Below are positions 22,646 to 36,276 of a stretch of 64,000 nt of DNA, piece after piece. A program made the translations under genes and the position numbers. The DNA is taken from assembly GCF_004348265.1 (NCBI RefSeq), contig NZ_SMNT01000003.1:1-64000 (forward strand), given 5' to 3'. This DNA comes from Methylobacterium segetis. GTDB taxonomy: Bacteria; Pseudomonadota; Alphaproteobacteria; Rhizobiales; Beijerinckiaceae. The notes beneath the pieces are model-generated. The model did no database searches. It was not told the origin of the DNA and saw only the letters and a list, made by a program, of their open reading frames with translations. How positions within the stretch are numbered: position 1 is the first letter of the stretch; every line of letters begins with the position of its first letter.

Positions 22646-23008
22646 CGGCGCGCGCGCGCAGAGCGAGGCCAGGGCCGCAACCAGTCGGCGGGCCTCGACC
22701 GGCTTGCGCTGGATCGGCAGGTCCGGCCACGCGAGGCGCATCTCGCGCGGCAGGATGCCGGCCGTGCAGATGAGCACCGGTATGCGCGCCGCGATGAGCC
22801 GGTGGGCCGCGGGCGTCGCCTCTCCGTCGGCGAGGTTGAGATCGAGGATGGCGGCATCGAGGCGCTCCGCCTCGATCAGGCGGATCGCGTCGCGGTTCGT
22901 GCGCGCGGGGCCGACCACGCACCCGTTCACGTCCTCGACGATGTCCATCAGTTCCATCGCGATCAGGATCTCGTCCTCGACGATGAGGACCTTTCGGCCA
23001 GTCAACAT
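22640..23008 (-). CDS. Single-domain response regulator (receiver only)
   Basis: 122 residues, entirely a CheY-like receiver: acidic pair E11/D12, phospho-acceptor D56 in AILDLNLA, Thr in LICTAG and Lys in QRKP. There is no output domain, so it acts by protein-protein contact or as a phosphate sink. No histidine kinase is adjacent; the neighbour on the other strand is a c-di-GMP enzyme. ATG at 23008. Confidence 0.88.
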   Translation of the reverse strand: MLTGRKVLIVEDEILIAMELMDIVEDVNGCVVGPARTNRDAIRLIEAERLDAAILDLNLADGEATPAAHRLIAARIPVLICTAGILPREMRLAWPDLPIQRKPVEARRLVAALASLCARAPA

Positions 23009-23348
23009 CGATCGCTCCCAGACAGGCGCCTGAGCGAGCCGCGGCTCGTTCCATGTCGTGCGAAAGGGGTTTGCACAGCGCCGCGTCGCGGCCTCCCGGC
23101 CGCTGCCGAAGCACCGCCGCGCTGCCGGGTCAGGATGCGGCGGGCAACCGGGCGCGTCAACGCGATTGCGGGAACGGCGGGAGGCGCGGCGCGAGATTTA
23201 TTTTTGCCGGCTCGCGGAACCTTCAGGCCGCGGTGACTGGCATCTTGAGCGATGCATTTAAACCTCCCTTAACCATGATGGTCGAAGACTGGATCTCGGT
23301 TCGGTCGCGGCGTCCGTCTGCGGAGTCCGGCCCTGTGGGAGACGCGTG
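23009..23348. other. Divergent intergenic region with a CtrA box
   Basis: About 340 bp between the response regulator (minus) and the gene at 23349 (plus). It contains an AT-rich patch near 23200-23280 and the CtrA-type site at 23258-23273. No gene is seen. Confidence 0.5.
23258..23273 (+). promoter_or_regulatory. CtrA binding box TTAA-N7-TTAAC
   Basis: TTAA at 23258-23261 and TTAAC at 23269-23273 are separated by exactly seven bases, a full match to the CtrA consensus known from Caulobacter and used across alphaproteobacteria. It lies 75 bp upstream of the ATG at 23349 in an otherwise GC-rich region, so chance occurrence is less likely. Confidence 0.65.
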
Positions 23349-23696
23349 ATGGCCGATGTGGCGCGGCGGGTACGTGATGGCGGCGGGTCCGACCTCGTGC
23401 GGCGGCTGATCGCGCGGCCGATCCGCTTCGACGTCGCGCGGCACGTGCCGGTCCCGGTATCCTCGCCGGCGGCGACGCCGATGGACGAGGATTCCGACGA
23501 GCCCGGCGATCTCGTTCGCCTGCGGGCCGAGATGACCGTGATGAAGGCGGTCCTCGATGCCGAACGCCGCGAGACGGCGAAGCTTCGGGCGACGGTGCGG
23601 AGCGTCACCGGCCCCGAGCCGGTCGGCGAGGAGGCACGCGCCGTCCGCGACCGCTGGGCGACGCTCGTCGACGGCATCCTGAACGCGCAGCGCTGA
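23349..23696 (+). CDS. Small hypothetical protein behind a CtrA box
   Basis: 115 residues, ATG at 23349 (a GTG directly before it is an alternative). The N-terminal half is basic and proline-containing; the second half, about residues 52-88, is a charged helix likely to form a coiled coil (LRAEMTVMKAVLDAERRETAKLR-type heptads). There is no signal peptide or membrane segment. I do not recognise the family. The CtrA box suggests cell-cycle or motility-linked control. The next gene starts 36 bp downstream. Confidence 0.55.
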   Translation: MADVARRVRDGGGSDLVRRLIARPIRFDVARHVPVPVSSPAATPMDEDSDEPGDLVRLRAEMTVMKAVLDAERRETAKLRATVRSVTGPEPVGEEARAVRDRWATLVDGILNAQR

Positions 23697-23732
23697 CCCG
23701 CACCGATCATCGACAAGAACCAGGAGACGACC

Positions 23733-24662
23733 ATGAGCGCCCGCTGCTCACTCGTCGTCAACGGCAAGTCCGTGCGTGTCTCCACCGGCGATACGCCTCT
23801 GGAGGCCGCGCTCGCCGAGGGTATGATCGCGTCCCCGCAAGGGATGCACGGGGCCGCAGCGCCCGGCCACGCCGCGCCGGCAGCGCGACGGATGCCCGGA
23901 CGCGGTCACCGGCCCGACATGACGAAGCTGCCGCTGCCCCGGCCGCAGCCCACGATCACGTTGCCGGCCGTGCCGGCCACTGCGCCGGTCAAGCGCACGG
24001 GCACGGTCACGGAGATGCGCGCGCTCTCGCCCCGCGTGATCGAGGTGGTGGTCACGGTGACCCGGCGCCTGCCGCTCGAGCCCGGCCATCAGGTCGTCCT
24101 CGCGCTCGATGGGCTTGAGCCGCTGACCCTCTCCCCGACCCTGCGCGTGGACGGTTCCGCGGAGCTGAACGAACTCGTCTTCCACCTTCCGCACGATCCC
24201 GCCGCACCGGGACCGGCCGCCTCCATCGCGGTCGGCGCCGCCGCCAAGGTGCGGGGCCCTGTCGGGCGCGCTCAGTACCGGCCGGGTGGCGGGCGTCTGA
24301 TCCTCGTCTCGGACGGGGCGGGCTTCGCACCCGTCTGGGCCGTGGCGCGGGCCGCGCGCTACATCGAGCCCGCCCGCGACATGGCGCTCGTCATCGGCGC
24401 CCGCGACCCGCTCGACCTCTACATGCGCCCGTCCATCGACTGGCTGCGCGCAACCGGCATCGGACGGATTACCCTCGTGGCCGACCGGAGCCGCCAGCGA
24501 CCGCCGGATGTGCGTCCGGGACCCCTCACCGCGCACGTGCCGCCCCTGCGGACCACCGACGTGGTGCATGTGGCCGGATCGGGCTCGACGGTCGGCGCCG
24601 TCGAGGTCCTCGCGGCTGCCGCCGGAGCGCGCTGCTATCCGCTCCTCGTCCCCGGGGCATGA
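23733..24662 (+). CDS. Ferredoxin-reductase-like protein with a degenerate [2Fe-2S] domain
   Basis: 309 residues, ATG 23733 with AGGAGA upstream. Residues 1-35 resemble the start of a plant-type ferredoxin domain (LVVNGKSVRVSTGDTPLEA, then LAEGMIA), but the four cluster cysteines are missing and the text runs into a Gly/Ala/Pro linker to about 90. Residues about 90-309 fit an FNR-like module: an FAD/flavin barrel (EPGHQVVLAL) and an NAD-binding half (GGGRLILVSDGAGFAPVWAVAR, then VVHVAGSGSTVGAVEVL). It may be an oxidoreductase that has lost its iron-sulfur cluster and uses a separate electron partner, or a non-redox relative. Possibly co-transcribed with the small genes on either side. Confidence 0.6.
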   Translation: MSARCSLVVNGKSVRVSTGDTPLEAALAEGMIASPQGMHGAAAPGHAAPAARRMPGRGHRPDMTKLPLPRPQPTITLPAVPATAPVKRTGTVTEMRALSPRVIEVVVTVTRRLPLEPGHQVVLALDGLEPLTLSPTLRVDGSAELNELVFHLPHDPAAPGPAASIAVGAAAKVRGPVGRAQYRPGGGRLILVSDGAGFAPVWAVARAARYIEPARDMALVIGARDPLDLYMRPSIDWLRATGIGRITLVADRSRQRPPDVRPGPLTAHVPPLRTTDVVHVAGSGSTVGAVEVLAAAAGARCYPLLVPGA

Positions 24663-24741
24663 GGGCTGGCCGAGGCCTCTCGCGCGATTGACCCTAAGGC
24701 CAAGGCGGGGCACCTTTCGGGCCGCGTGGCGGGAGCCCTCC

Positions 24742-25083
24742 GTGCCGTTCGACCTCTCCGAAGCCAGACGGACCCGTGATCTCGTGAGGGATCTGCACGA
24801 CCTCACGGAGAAGCTGCGCGCCACCGTGCAGACCTCGCGCGCCATCGCGGCGCGCGCCGAGGCCCGCGGCGAGGCCGGCCGGACTTCCCTGAAGAGCCTG
24901 CTCATCTCCGAACCGCACGATCCGGTCGAGGGCGTCATCGACGGCTTGGCCTATGCGTGCGAGCACAGCGCCGCCTACGGCGACCCTGCCGTGGATTCCC
25001 TGATCCGAACGGCCCTCTGGCTGATCGGCCGGAAGATCGGCGCGCGCGAGAGTTCCGGAGCCGAGGGGAAGACCCTGCACTGA
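24742..25083 (+). CDS. Hypothetical protein, helical
   Basis: 113 residues from GTG 24742 with GGGAG eight bases upstream. The first 50 residues are strongly helical and charged (SEARRTRDLVRDLHDLTEKLRA, then AIAARAEARGEAG in pieces), the rest a mixed segment with ACEHSAAYGDPAVDSLIRTALWLIGRKIG in parts. No signal peptide; no family recognised. Convergent with glgP, which ends at 25178. Confidence 0.5.
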   Translation: MPFDLSEARRTRDLVRDLHDLTEKLRATVQTSRAIAARAEARGEAGRTSLKSLLISEPHDPVEGVIDGLAYACEHSAAYGDPAVDSLIRTALWLIGRKIGARESSGAEGKTLH

Positions 25084-25177
25084 AAAGCCTGGCCGCCGAG
25101 CGATCAGGTGGAAGCGCCGGCGCCCGAGCGGAACGGTTCGCGGGGACGCGAGCGTGTCGCCCCGCCCCCGCGCGGCC

Positions 25178-27709
<2,532 letters not shown>

Positions 27710-28006
27710 GGGAAACCCCCAATTCGCGGCTGCTCTTCGAGCATCCAGTCCAGGCCCCGCCCGCTTCTTCCGGCGGCGGTCGACCCGGGATGTGAAACCA
27801 GACATCGTGAGTTCGCGCGGCCGCCCTGTCGAGTGCCGAAGCGGCGTCCGCCCGCGGCGACGAGCGGTCCGCCCCGCGCCTGTGACCGCGTGGACACAGA
27901 TCGGAGCCTGCCTGCAAAACCCGTCATCAATTTGGCGCGCCGGTCTTGAAGAGAAGCTGAATGAGGCAACCTCCGCCGGGCCTGCTTCCTACTGGAGAGA
28001 CGACGC
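27710..28006. other. Divergent promoter region glgP / GH13 glucosidase
   Basis: About 300 bp between two starts pointing away from each other. There are AT-richer stretches around 27900-27960, but I could not fix promoter hexamers or a symmetric operator. Confidence 0.4.
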
Positions 28007-29608
<1,602 letters not shown>

Positions 29609-29622
29609 GAGCAGGCGTCCTT

Positions 29623-29659
29623 CTTGCTGCAATGCGATGCCGGTTGCCCTCGCAGCAAG
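29623..29659 (+). terminator. Inverted repeat CTTGCTGC...GCAGCAAG
   Basis: 8-bp arms (29623-29630, 29652-29659) with a 21-nt loop, between the glucosidase stop and glgA. With the next bases (TTC / GGAAG) the stem extends past one bulge. It could be a terminator or part of the glgA leader. Confidence 0.35.
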
Positions 29660-29730
29660 GAAGCGTTAACCGACATCGTGGCCTGACTTGTGCATTGCAG
29701 CGGAACGAGTGCGGCACAGGAACGTTGACG

Positions 29731-31332
29731 ATGACGACGTCGGTCGCGGGCAGGGGCGCCCGTCACGAGCTAATCGCTCGCCGTGGGGACGCTTTGATGG
29801 CCTATGCCGGTTTCGCGGACGCTCCGAGGTTCGGAGCGCCCGTTCCGCCTGCCGACTTCCGCGCCTCCCTCCCCGACCTCCGGACTTCCCTTCAGCCCCG
29901 CATCCTCTACGCGACCCCCGAGATGGCGGATTTCGTGAAGACCGGTGGACTCGGCGAGGTCGCGGGCGCCCTGCCCCGGGCGCTGCGAAACAATTTCGAT
30001 GTCCGGGTGCTCATCCCTGGCTACCGGCAGGTGGTCGACGCCTTCACCGAGATCCCGGTCGTGGCGCGCCTCGAGGCCCAGGCCGCCGTGCCGCCCTGCG
30101 ACCTCGGCCTCGTCGAGACGGGCGACGGGCTGCGTATCTACGTACTGCTCAGCCCTGACCTCTACGACCGCGACGGCACGCCCTACGGGAATGGGGCCGG
30201 CGACTTCCCCGACAACGATCTGCGCTTCGCCCGACTCAGCCTCGCGGCGGCCGAGATTGCGCTCGGCGCCGACCCCGCCTGGGCGGCGGACCTTCTCCAC
30301 CTCAACGACTGGCAGGCGGCGCTCGCCCCGGCCTATCTCGCCTGGCGCCAGCTGCGGGTGCCGAGCGTCCTGACGATTCACAACCTCGCCTATCAGGGCC
30401 TCTTCCCGCGGGACAACCTCGCCCGCCTCGGCGTGCCCGAGCACGCCTTCCAGATCGACGGCGTCGAGTTCTACGGGCAGCTCTCCTTCCTCAAGGCCGG
30501 CATCTACTACGCGTCGCACGTCACCACCGTGAGCGAGACCTACGCCCGTGAGATCATGACCCCGGAATCGGGTTGCGGCCTCGACGGGCTCCTGCGGACC
30601 CGCGCCGGCCAGGGCCGGCTCACCGGCATCCTCAACGGCATCGACGAGACCTGGGACCCGCGCACGGACCCGCACCTCGTCACGCGCTTCGAGGCCGACG
30701 ATTGGAAGGGCAAGCGCGCCAACGCCGAATCGGTGCGGCACCAGTTCGGCCTCGCCGTCTCACGTGGCCCGCTCTTCGCCATCGTCTCGCGCCTCGTGCA
30801 CCAGAAGGGCATCGACCTCTCGATCCAGGCCGCCGAGACCATCGTGGCCGAGGGCGGGCAGCTCGTCGTGATCGGCCAGGGCGAGAGCCGGTTCGAGGAG
30901 GCCCTGCGCGGTCTGGCCCGGCTCCATCCGGATTCGGTCGGCGTCCATGTCGGCTTCGCCGAGACCGATGCGCGCCGCATGTTCGCGGGCAGCGACTTCC
31001 TGCTCATGCCTTCCCGCTTCGAGCCCTGCGGCCTCGCGCAGATGTACGCTCAGCGCTTCGGGTCTCTGCCGATCGTGCGCCGCACGGGTGGCCTCGCCGA
31101 CACGGTCGAGGACGGGGTGACGGGCTTCACCTTCGCCGATTCGTCGCCGAAGGGCTTCCTCGGCGCCGTCCGCCGGGCCCTCGACACCTTCGGCGAGAAG
31201 AAGCGCCTGAACGCGATGCGGCGCAACGCGATGGCGAAGACCTTCGGCTGGGACGAGGCCGCCACGAGCTACACGTCGCTCTACACGCGGGCCTTCGGCA
31301 ACAACGCGGCCGTGCGCTGGCGCGCGGCCTAG
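29731..31332 (+). CDS. glgA: Glycogen synthase (ADP-glucose, GT5)
   Basis: Transfers glucose from ADP-glucose to the growing alpha-1,4-glucan. From ATG 29731 (AGGAA upstream) it has 533 residues. The N-terminal KTGGLGEVAGALP carries the ADP-glucose-binding lysine, and LHLNDWQAAL, SRLVHQKGIDL and the C-terminal PSRFEPCGLAQMYAQRFG with RRTGGLADTV are diagnostic GT5 motifs. About 55 residues precede the first barrel strand, longer than in E. coli GlgA; starting at ATG 29797 would trim 22 of them. glgC, its usual ADP-glucose source, is not in the window. Confidence 0.93.
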   Translation: MTTSVAGRGARHELIARRGDALMAYAGFADAPRFGAPVPPADFRASLPDLRTSLQPRILYATPEMADFVKTGGLGEVAGALPRALRNNFDVRVLIPGYRQVVDAFTEIPVVARLEAQAAVPPCDLGLVETGDGLRIYVLLSPDLYDRDGTPYGNGAGDFPDNDLRFARLSLAAAEIALGADPAWAADLLHLNDWQAALAPAYLAWRQLRVPSVLTIHNLAYQGLFPRDNLARLGVPEHAFQIDGVEFYGQLSFLKAGIYYASHVTTVSETYAREIMTPESGCGLDGLLRTRAGQGRLTGILNGIDETWDPRTDPHLVTRFEADDWKGKRANAESVRHQFGLAVSRGPLFAIVSRLVHQKGIDLSIQAAETIVAEGGQLVVIGQGESRFEEALRGLARLHPDSVGVHVGFAETDARRMFAGSDFLLMPSRFEPCGLAQMYAQRFGSLPIVRRTGGLADTVEDGVTGFTFADSSPKGFLGAVRRALDTFGEKKRLNAMRRNAMAKTFGWDEAATSYTSLYTRAFGNNAAVRWRAA

Positions 31333-31348
31333 ATCGCGATCCGCGATC
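31332..31348 (+). terminator. Hairpin at the glgA stop
   Basis: GATCGCG-ATC-CGCGATC, a perfect 7-bp dyad with a 3-nt loop that begins at the last base of the glgA stop codon. Confidence 0.5.
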
Positions 31349-31500
31349 CTCCGATCGCCCTGAGGAATTCGCTCCTTCGTTCACCCGAACGTTTCTTGTC
31401 CGCTCCCGCGTCGCCGGTTCTCGGCGCCGGAGCGAGCAGTTGCGCGTCCGCTCCCGGCCTTGCCGCGGTTCCCGCCCAGGCGGAGCGCGACATTCCCGTC

Positions 31501-31686
31501 ATGCGGTTTCCCATCCTCCGGCCGGTGCTCGACTTCTCGCGGCGCTCGCAAGAGACCTCTGCCCTCTGCGCCGAGGCGGACGCCCTGATCGACGAGGCCC
31601 CGCAAAACGTCACGGCGATCGTCCGAGAGAAGCGGGTCGGCCACGACACATTCTGGGACGGCAACAAGGCTCCTGACGCCCGATAG
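31501..31686 (+). CDS. Small hypothetical ORF, doubtful
   Basis: 61 codons from ATG 31501, in a frame open from 31396. The text (MRFPILRPVLDFSRRSQETS, then DEAPQNVTAIVREKRVGHDT) is not obviously low-complexity, but there is no clear ribosome site and no family that I recognise. Directly after its stop, a second frame (31678-31983) reads protein-like (NDWRTYGFDEIADAAL, then LLRDVWGYSG) without a usable start, which hints that this stretch is decayed coding sequence. Confidence 0.3.
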   Translation: MRFPILRPVLDFSRRSQETSALCAEADALIDEAPQNVTAIVREKRVGHDTFWDGNKAPDAR

Positions 31687-32027
31687 GGTGGAACGCCTGC
31701 GCAGCGGGCTTCGCGCCGCCGGGACGAGCCCTGAACGATTGGCGGACCTACGGCTTCGACGAGATCGCCGACGCGGCGCTCGCGGCGGAACTCCTCACCC
31801 TCCTCCGCGACGTCTGGGGATACTCCGGAGCGACGAGGCTCACGGTTCGCAGGGAGCAGGCGCATCGGCTCGGGAGAGCCTGGGAGCGGCCCGGCCATCG
31901 TCCCTCCAGTACGGAAGAAGGCGGACCAATCCGAGGGGCCATCCGGCGGTCTCTCCGCCGGCCCCGTATCATAAGCGTTTGTTGACGGGTATATTGTCTT
32001 ATTCCTCACAATCTTGGGGGTAATGCC
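31687..32027. other. Probably non-functional or regulatory stretch before the chemoreceptor gene
   Basis: About 340 bp. The first part carries the start-less protein-like frame described for the ORF at 31501. The last 60 bases (31965-32027) are strikingly AT-rich for this genome and include TTGACG at 31982-31987 and TATATT at 31990-31995, so a promoter for the chemoreceptor probably lies here. Exact hexamers are not certain. Confidence 0.4.
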
Positions 32028-33821
32028 GTGGGTAAGCTGGTCAGATCATTTTCTGCACTGTGCGTTGTCAGTATAATCGCGGGCGCAACTCTGGCGGGAG
32101 CTATCTACCAGAATGAGGCGGCCGTGGCGCGCGTGGTGCGGGCTCACGAGACCCGGCTCCAATCGCTCCTTCTCGCCGACGAGATCCGCCAGAGTTCCGA
32201 CGACCTGACGCGCCTCGGCCGGACCTACGTGGTCACGGGCGATCCCGTCTGGAAGCAGCATTATGAGGATGTGCTGGCCATCCGCGCGGGGCGGCGCCCG
32301 CGGCCCACGGATTATCACCGCATCTACTGGGACCTCGTGGCCGGCGGCGAGGCGAGGCCACGCCCGGACGGCGAGGCGGTCGCCATCGGCACCCTGATGG
32401 ACCGGCTGGGCTTCACCGCCGAGGAGACGAGCAAGCTGGCGGAGGCCGTGCGCAACTCGGACGGCCTCGTCAGACTTGAGGTCGAGGCCATGAACCTCGT
32501 CGAGGGCAAGGATGCCCAGGGCGCTCCCCTCGCGCAGTTGGACCGCGAGGCGGCACGGACGCGCGCGGCGGCTCTCGTTCATTCGGGAGAGTACCATCGC
32601 TTCAAGGCCGCGATCATGCGGCCGTTGGACGAGTTCTACGTGCTCCTCCAGGTCCGTACGACGGAGACCGTCTCGCGCTACGAGGCGGATGCGGCCTTGT
32701 GGTCCCGGGTGGTGCTCGGGGCACTCGCCTTCACGATCGCGTCCGTGTTGGCGCTGGGCTTCTTCGCCTACCGGGCCCTTGTGGGCGGCTACGCGGCCGT
32801 GGGAGCGGCGATGGCCACGGTCGCAGAGGGCGATTACCAGCACGCGGTTCCGGGGCGTGAGCGCTCCGACGAGGTCGGCGACATGGCCCGGCGCCTGGAA
32901 GCGCTCCAGCAGGGATTGATCCGAGCCGAGGAGGAGCGGCGCCTGCGCGAGGGGGTCGAGCAGGCGCGTGCGCGGCGTGCCGGCACCGCCGCGATGGCGG
33001 ACGCCTTCGAGGCGACGATCGGCACGATCGTCGGGCGGCTCGCGGCCTCCGCCGACGAACTCCAATCGACGGCCCGGAGCATGAGCGAGACGGCCGCCGA
33101 GACGACCGGCCGGTCCGCTGACGTCGCTTCGGCAGCCTCGGCGGCATCCGCCCACGTGGAGAGCGTGGCCTCGGCGGCCGAAGAGCTCGGCGCCTCCGTC
33201 GATGAGATCGCGCGACTGGTGGAGGGATCGGCCACTCTCGCGAGAGCGGCCGTGTCGGAGGCGGGCCGCACCGCGGCTCTGATCGGCGATCTCAGCAACT
33301 CGGCCACGCAGGTCGGCGACGTGGTGGCGATGATCTCGGCCATCGCCGGGCAGACCAACCTTCTGGCGCTCAACGCGACGATCGAGGCGGCGCGGGCCGG
33401 TGAGGCGGGCCGCGGCTTCGCCGTCGTCGCCGCCGAGGTCAAGGAACTCGCGAGCCAGACGGCGCGGGCCACCGACGAGATCTCGCGTCAGATCGGCGGT
33501 ATCCAAGACGCGACCCGTCAGGCCGTGGCCGCAATCGGCGGCATCGGCGCCCGAATCGAGGAGATAAGCACGGTGGCGACGACGATCGCCTCGGCGGTCG
33601 AGGAGCAGGGTGCGGCGACCCGGGAGATCGTGCGCAGCGTCGAGCAGGCCGCCTCGGGCACGGGCGGGGTGACGCGGAATATCGCGGGCGTCGCCGATGC
33701 GGCCGGCGAGACCGGAGCGGCGGCGGCGCAGGTGCTGGGTTCGGCCTCCGGCCTGTCGCGCCAAGCCGAGCATCTCGGCACTGAGGTGGCGCGCTTCCTG
33801 GCCGAAGTGCGCGCGGCCTGA
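32028..33821 (+). CDS. Methyl-accepting chemotaxis protein
   Basis: 597 residues from GTG 32028 (GGGGG seven bases upstream). Membrane helix near residues 9-27, a ligand-facing helical domain to about 225, a second helix (about 232-255), a HAMP linker ([17 protein letters not shown]) and a long cytoplasmic coiled coil. The signalling tip ([19 protein letters not shown], near 440-460) is complete, so it should engage CheA/CheW. No C-terminal CheR-binding pentapeptide is present. No che genes are nearby; it sits alone inside the glucan/trehalose locus. The first 30 codons are much more AT-rich than the rest. Confidence 0.92.
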   Translation: MGKLVRSFSALCVVSIIAGATLAGAIYQNEAAVARVVRAHETRLQSLLLADEIRQSSDDLTRLGRTYVVTGDPVWKQHYEDVLAIRAGRRPRPTDYHRIYWDLVAGGEARPRPDGEAVAIGTLMDRLGFTAEETSKLAEAVRNSDGLVRLEVEAMNLVEGKDAQGAPLAQLDREAARTRAAALVHSGEYHRFKAAIMRPLDEFYVLLQVRTTETVSRYEADAALWSRVVLGALAFTIASVLALGFFAYRALVGGYAAVGAAMATVAEGDYQHAVPGRERSDEVGDMARRLEALQQGLIRAEEERRLREGVEQARARRAGTAAMADAFEATIGTIVGRLAASADELQSTARSMSETAAETTGRSADVASAASAASAHVESVASAAEELGASVDEIARLVEGSATLARAAVSEAGRTAALIGDLSNSATQVGDVVAMISAIAGQTNLLALNATIEAARAGEAGRGFAVVAAEVKELASQTARATDEISRQIGGIQDATRQAVAAIGGIGARIEEISTVATTIASAVEEQGAATREIVRSVEQAASGTGGVTRNIAGVADAAGETGAAAAQVLGSASGLSRQAEHLGTEVARFLAEVRAA

Positions 33822-33975
33822 ACGCTGACCGCTCCTCGACCAGTTGAAGGCCGACGCCTGCCGGCACTGCCGCATCCCCGCGCCCTGAGGCGTCGTGACG
33901 AGGAGCATCAGCCCGGCGCGGGTCGGCCCTCGGGTGGCCGAGGATCGCCTCCGAGGTCCCGAACCCCCGCCGAGT

Positions 33976-36276
<2,301 letters not shown>

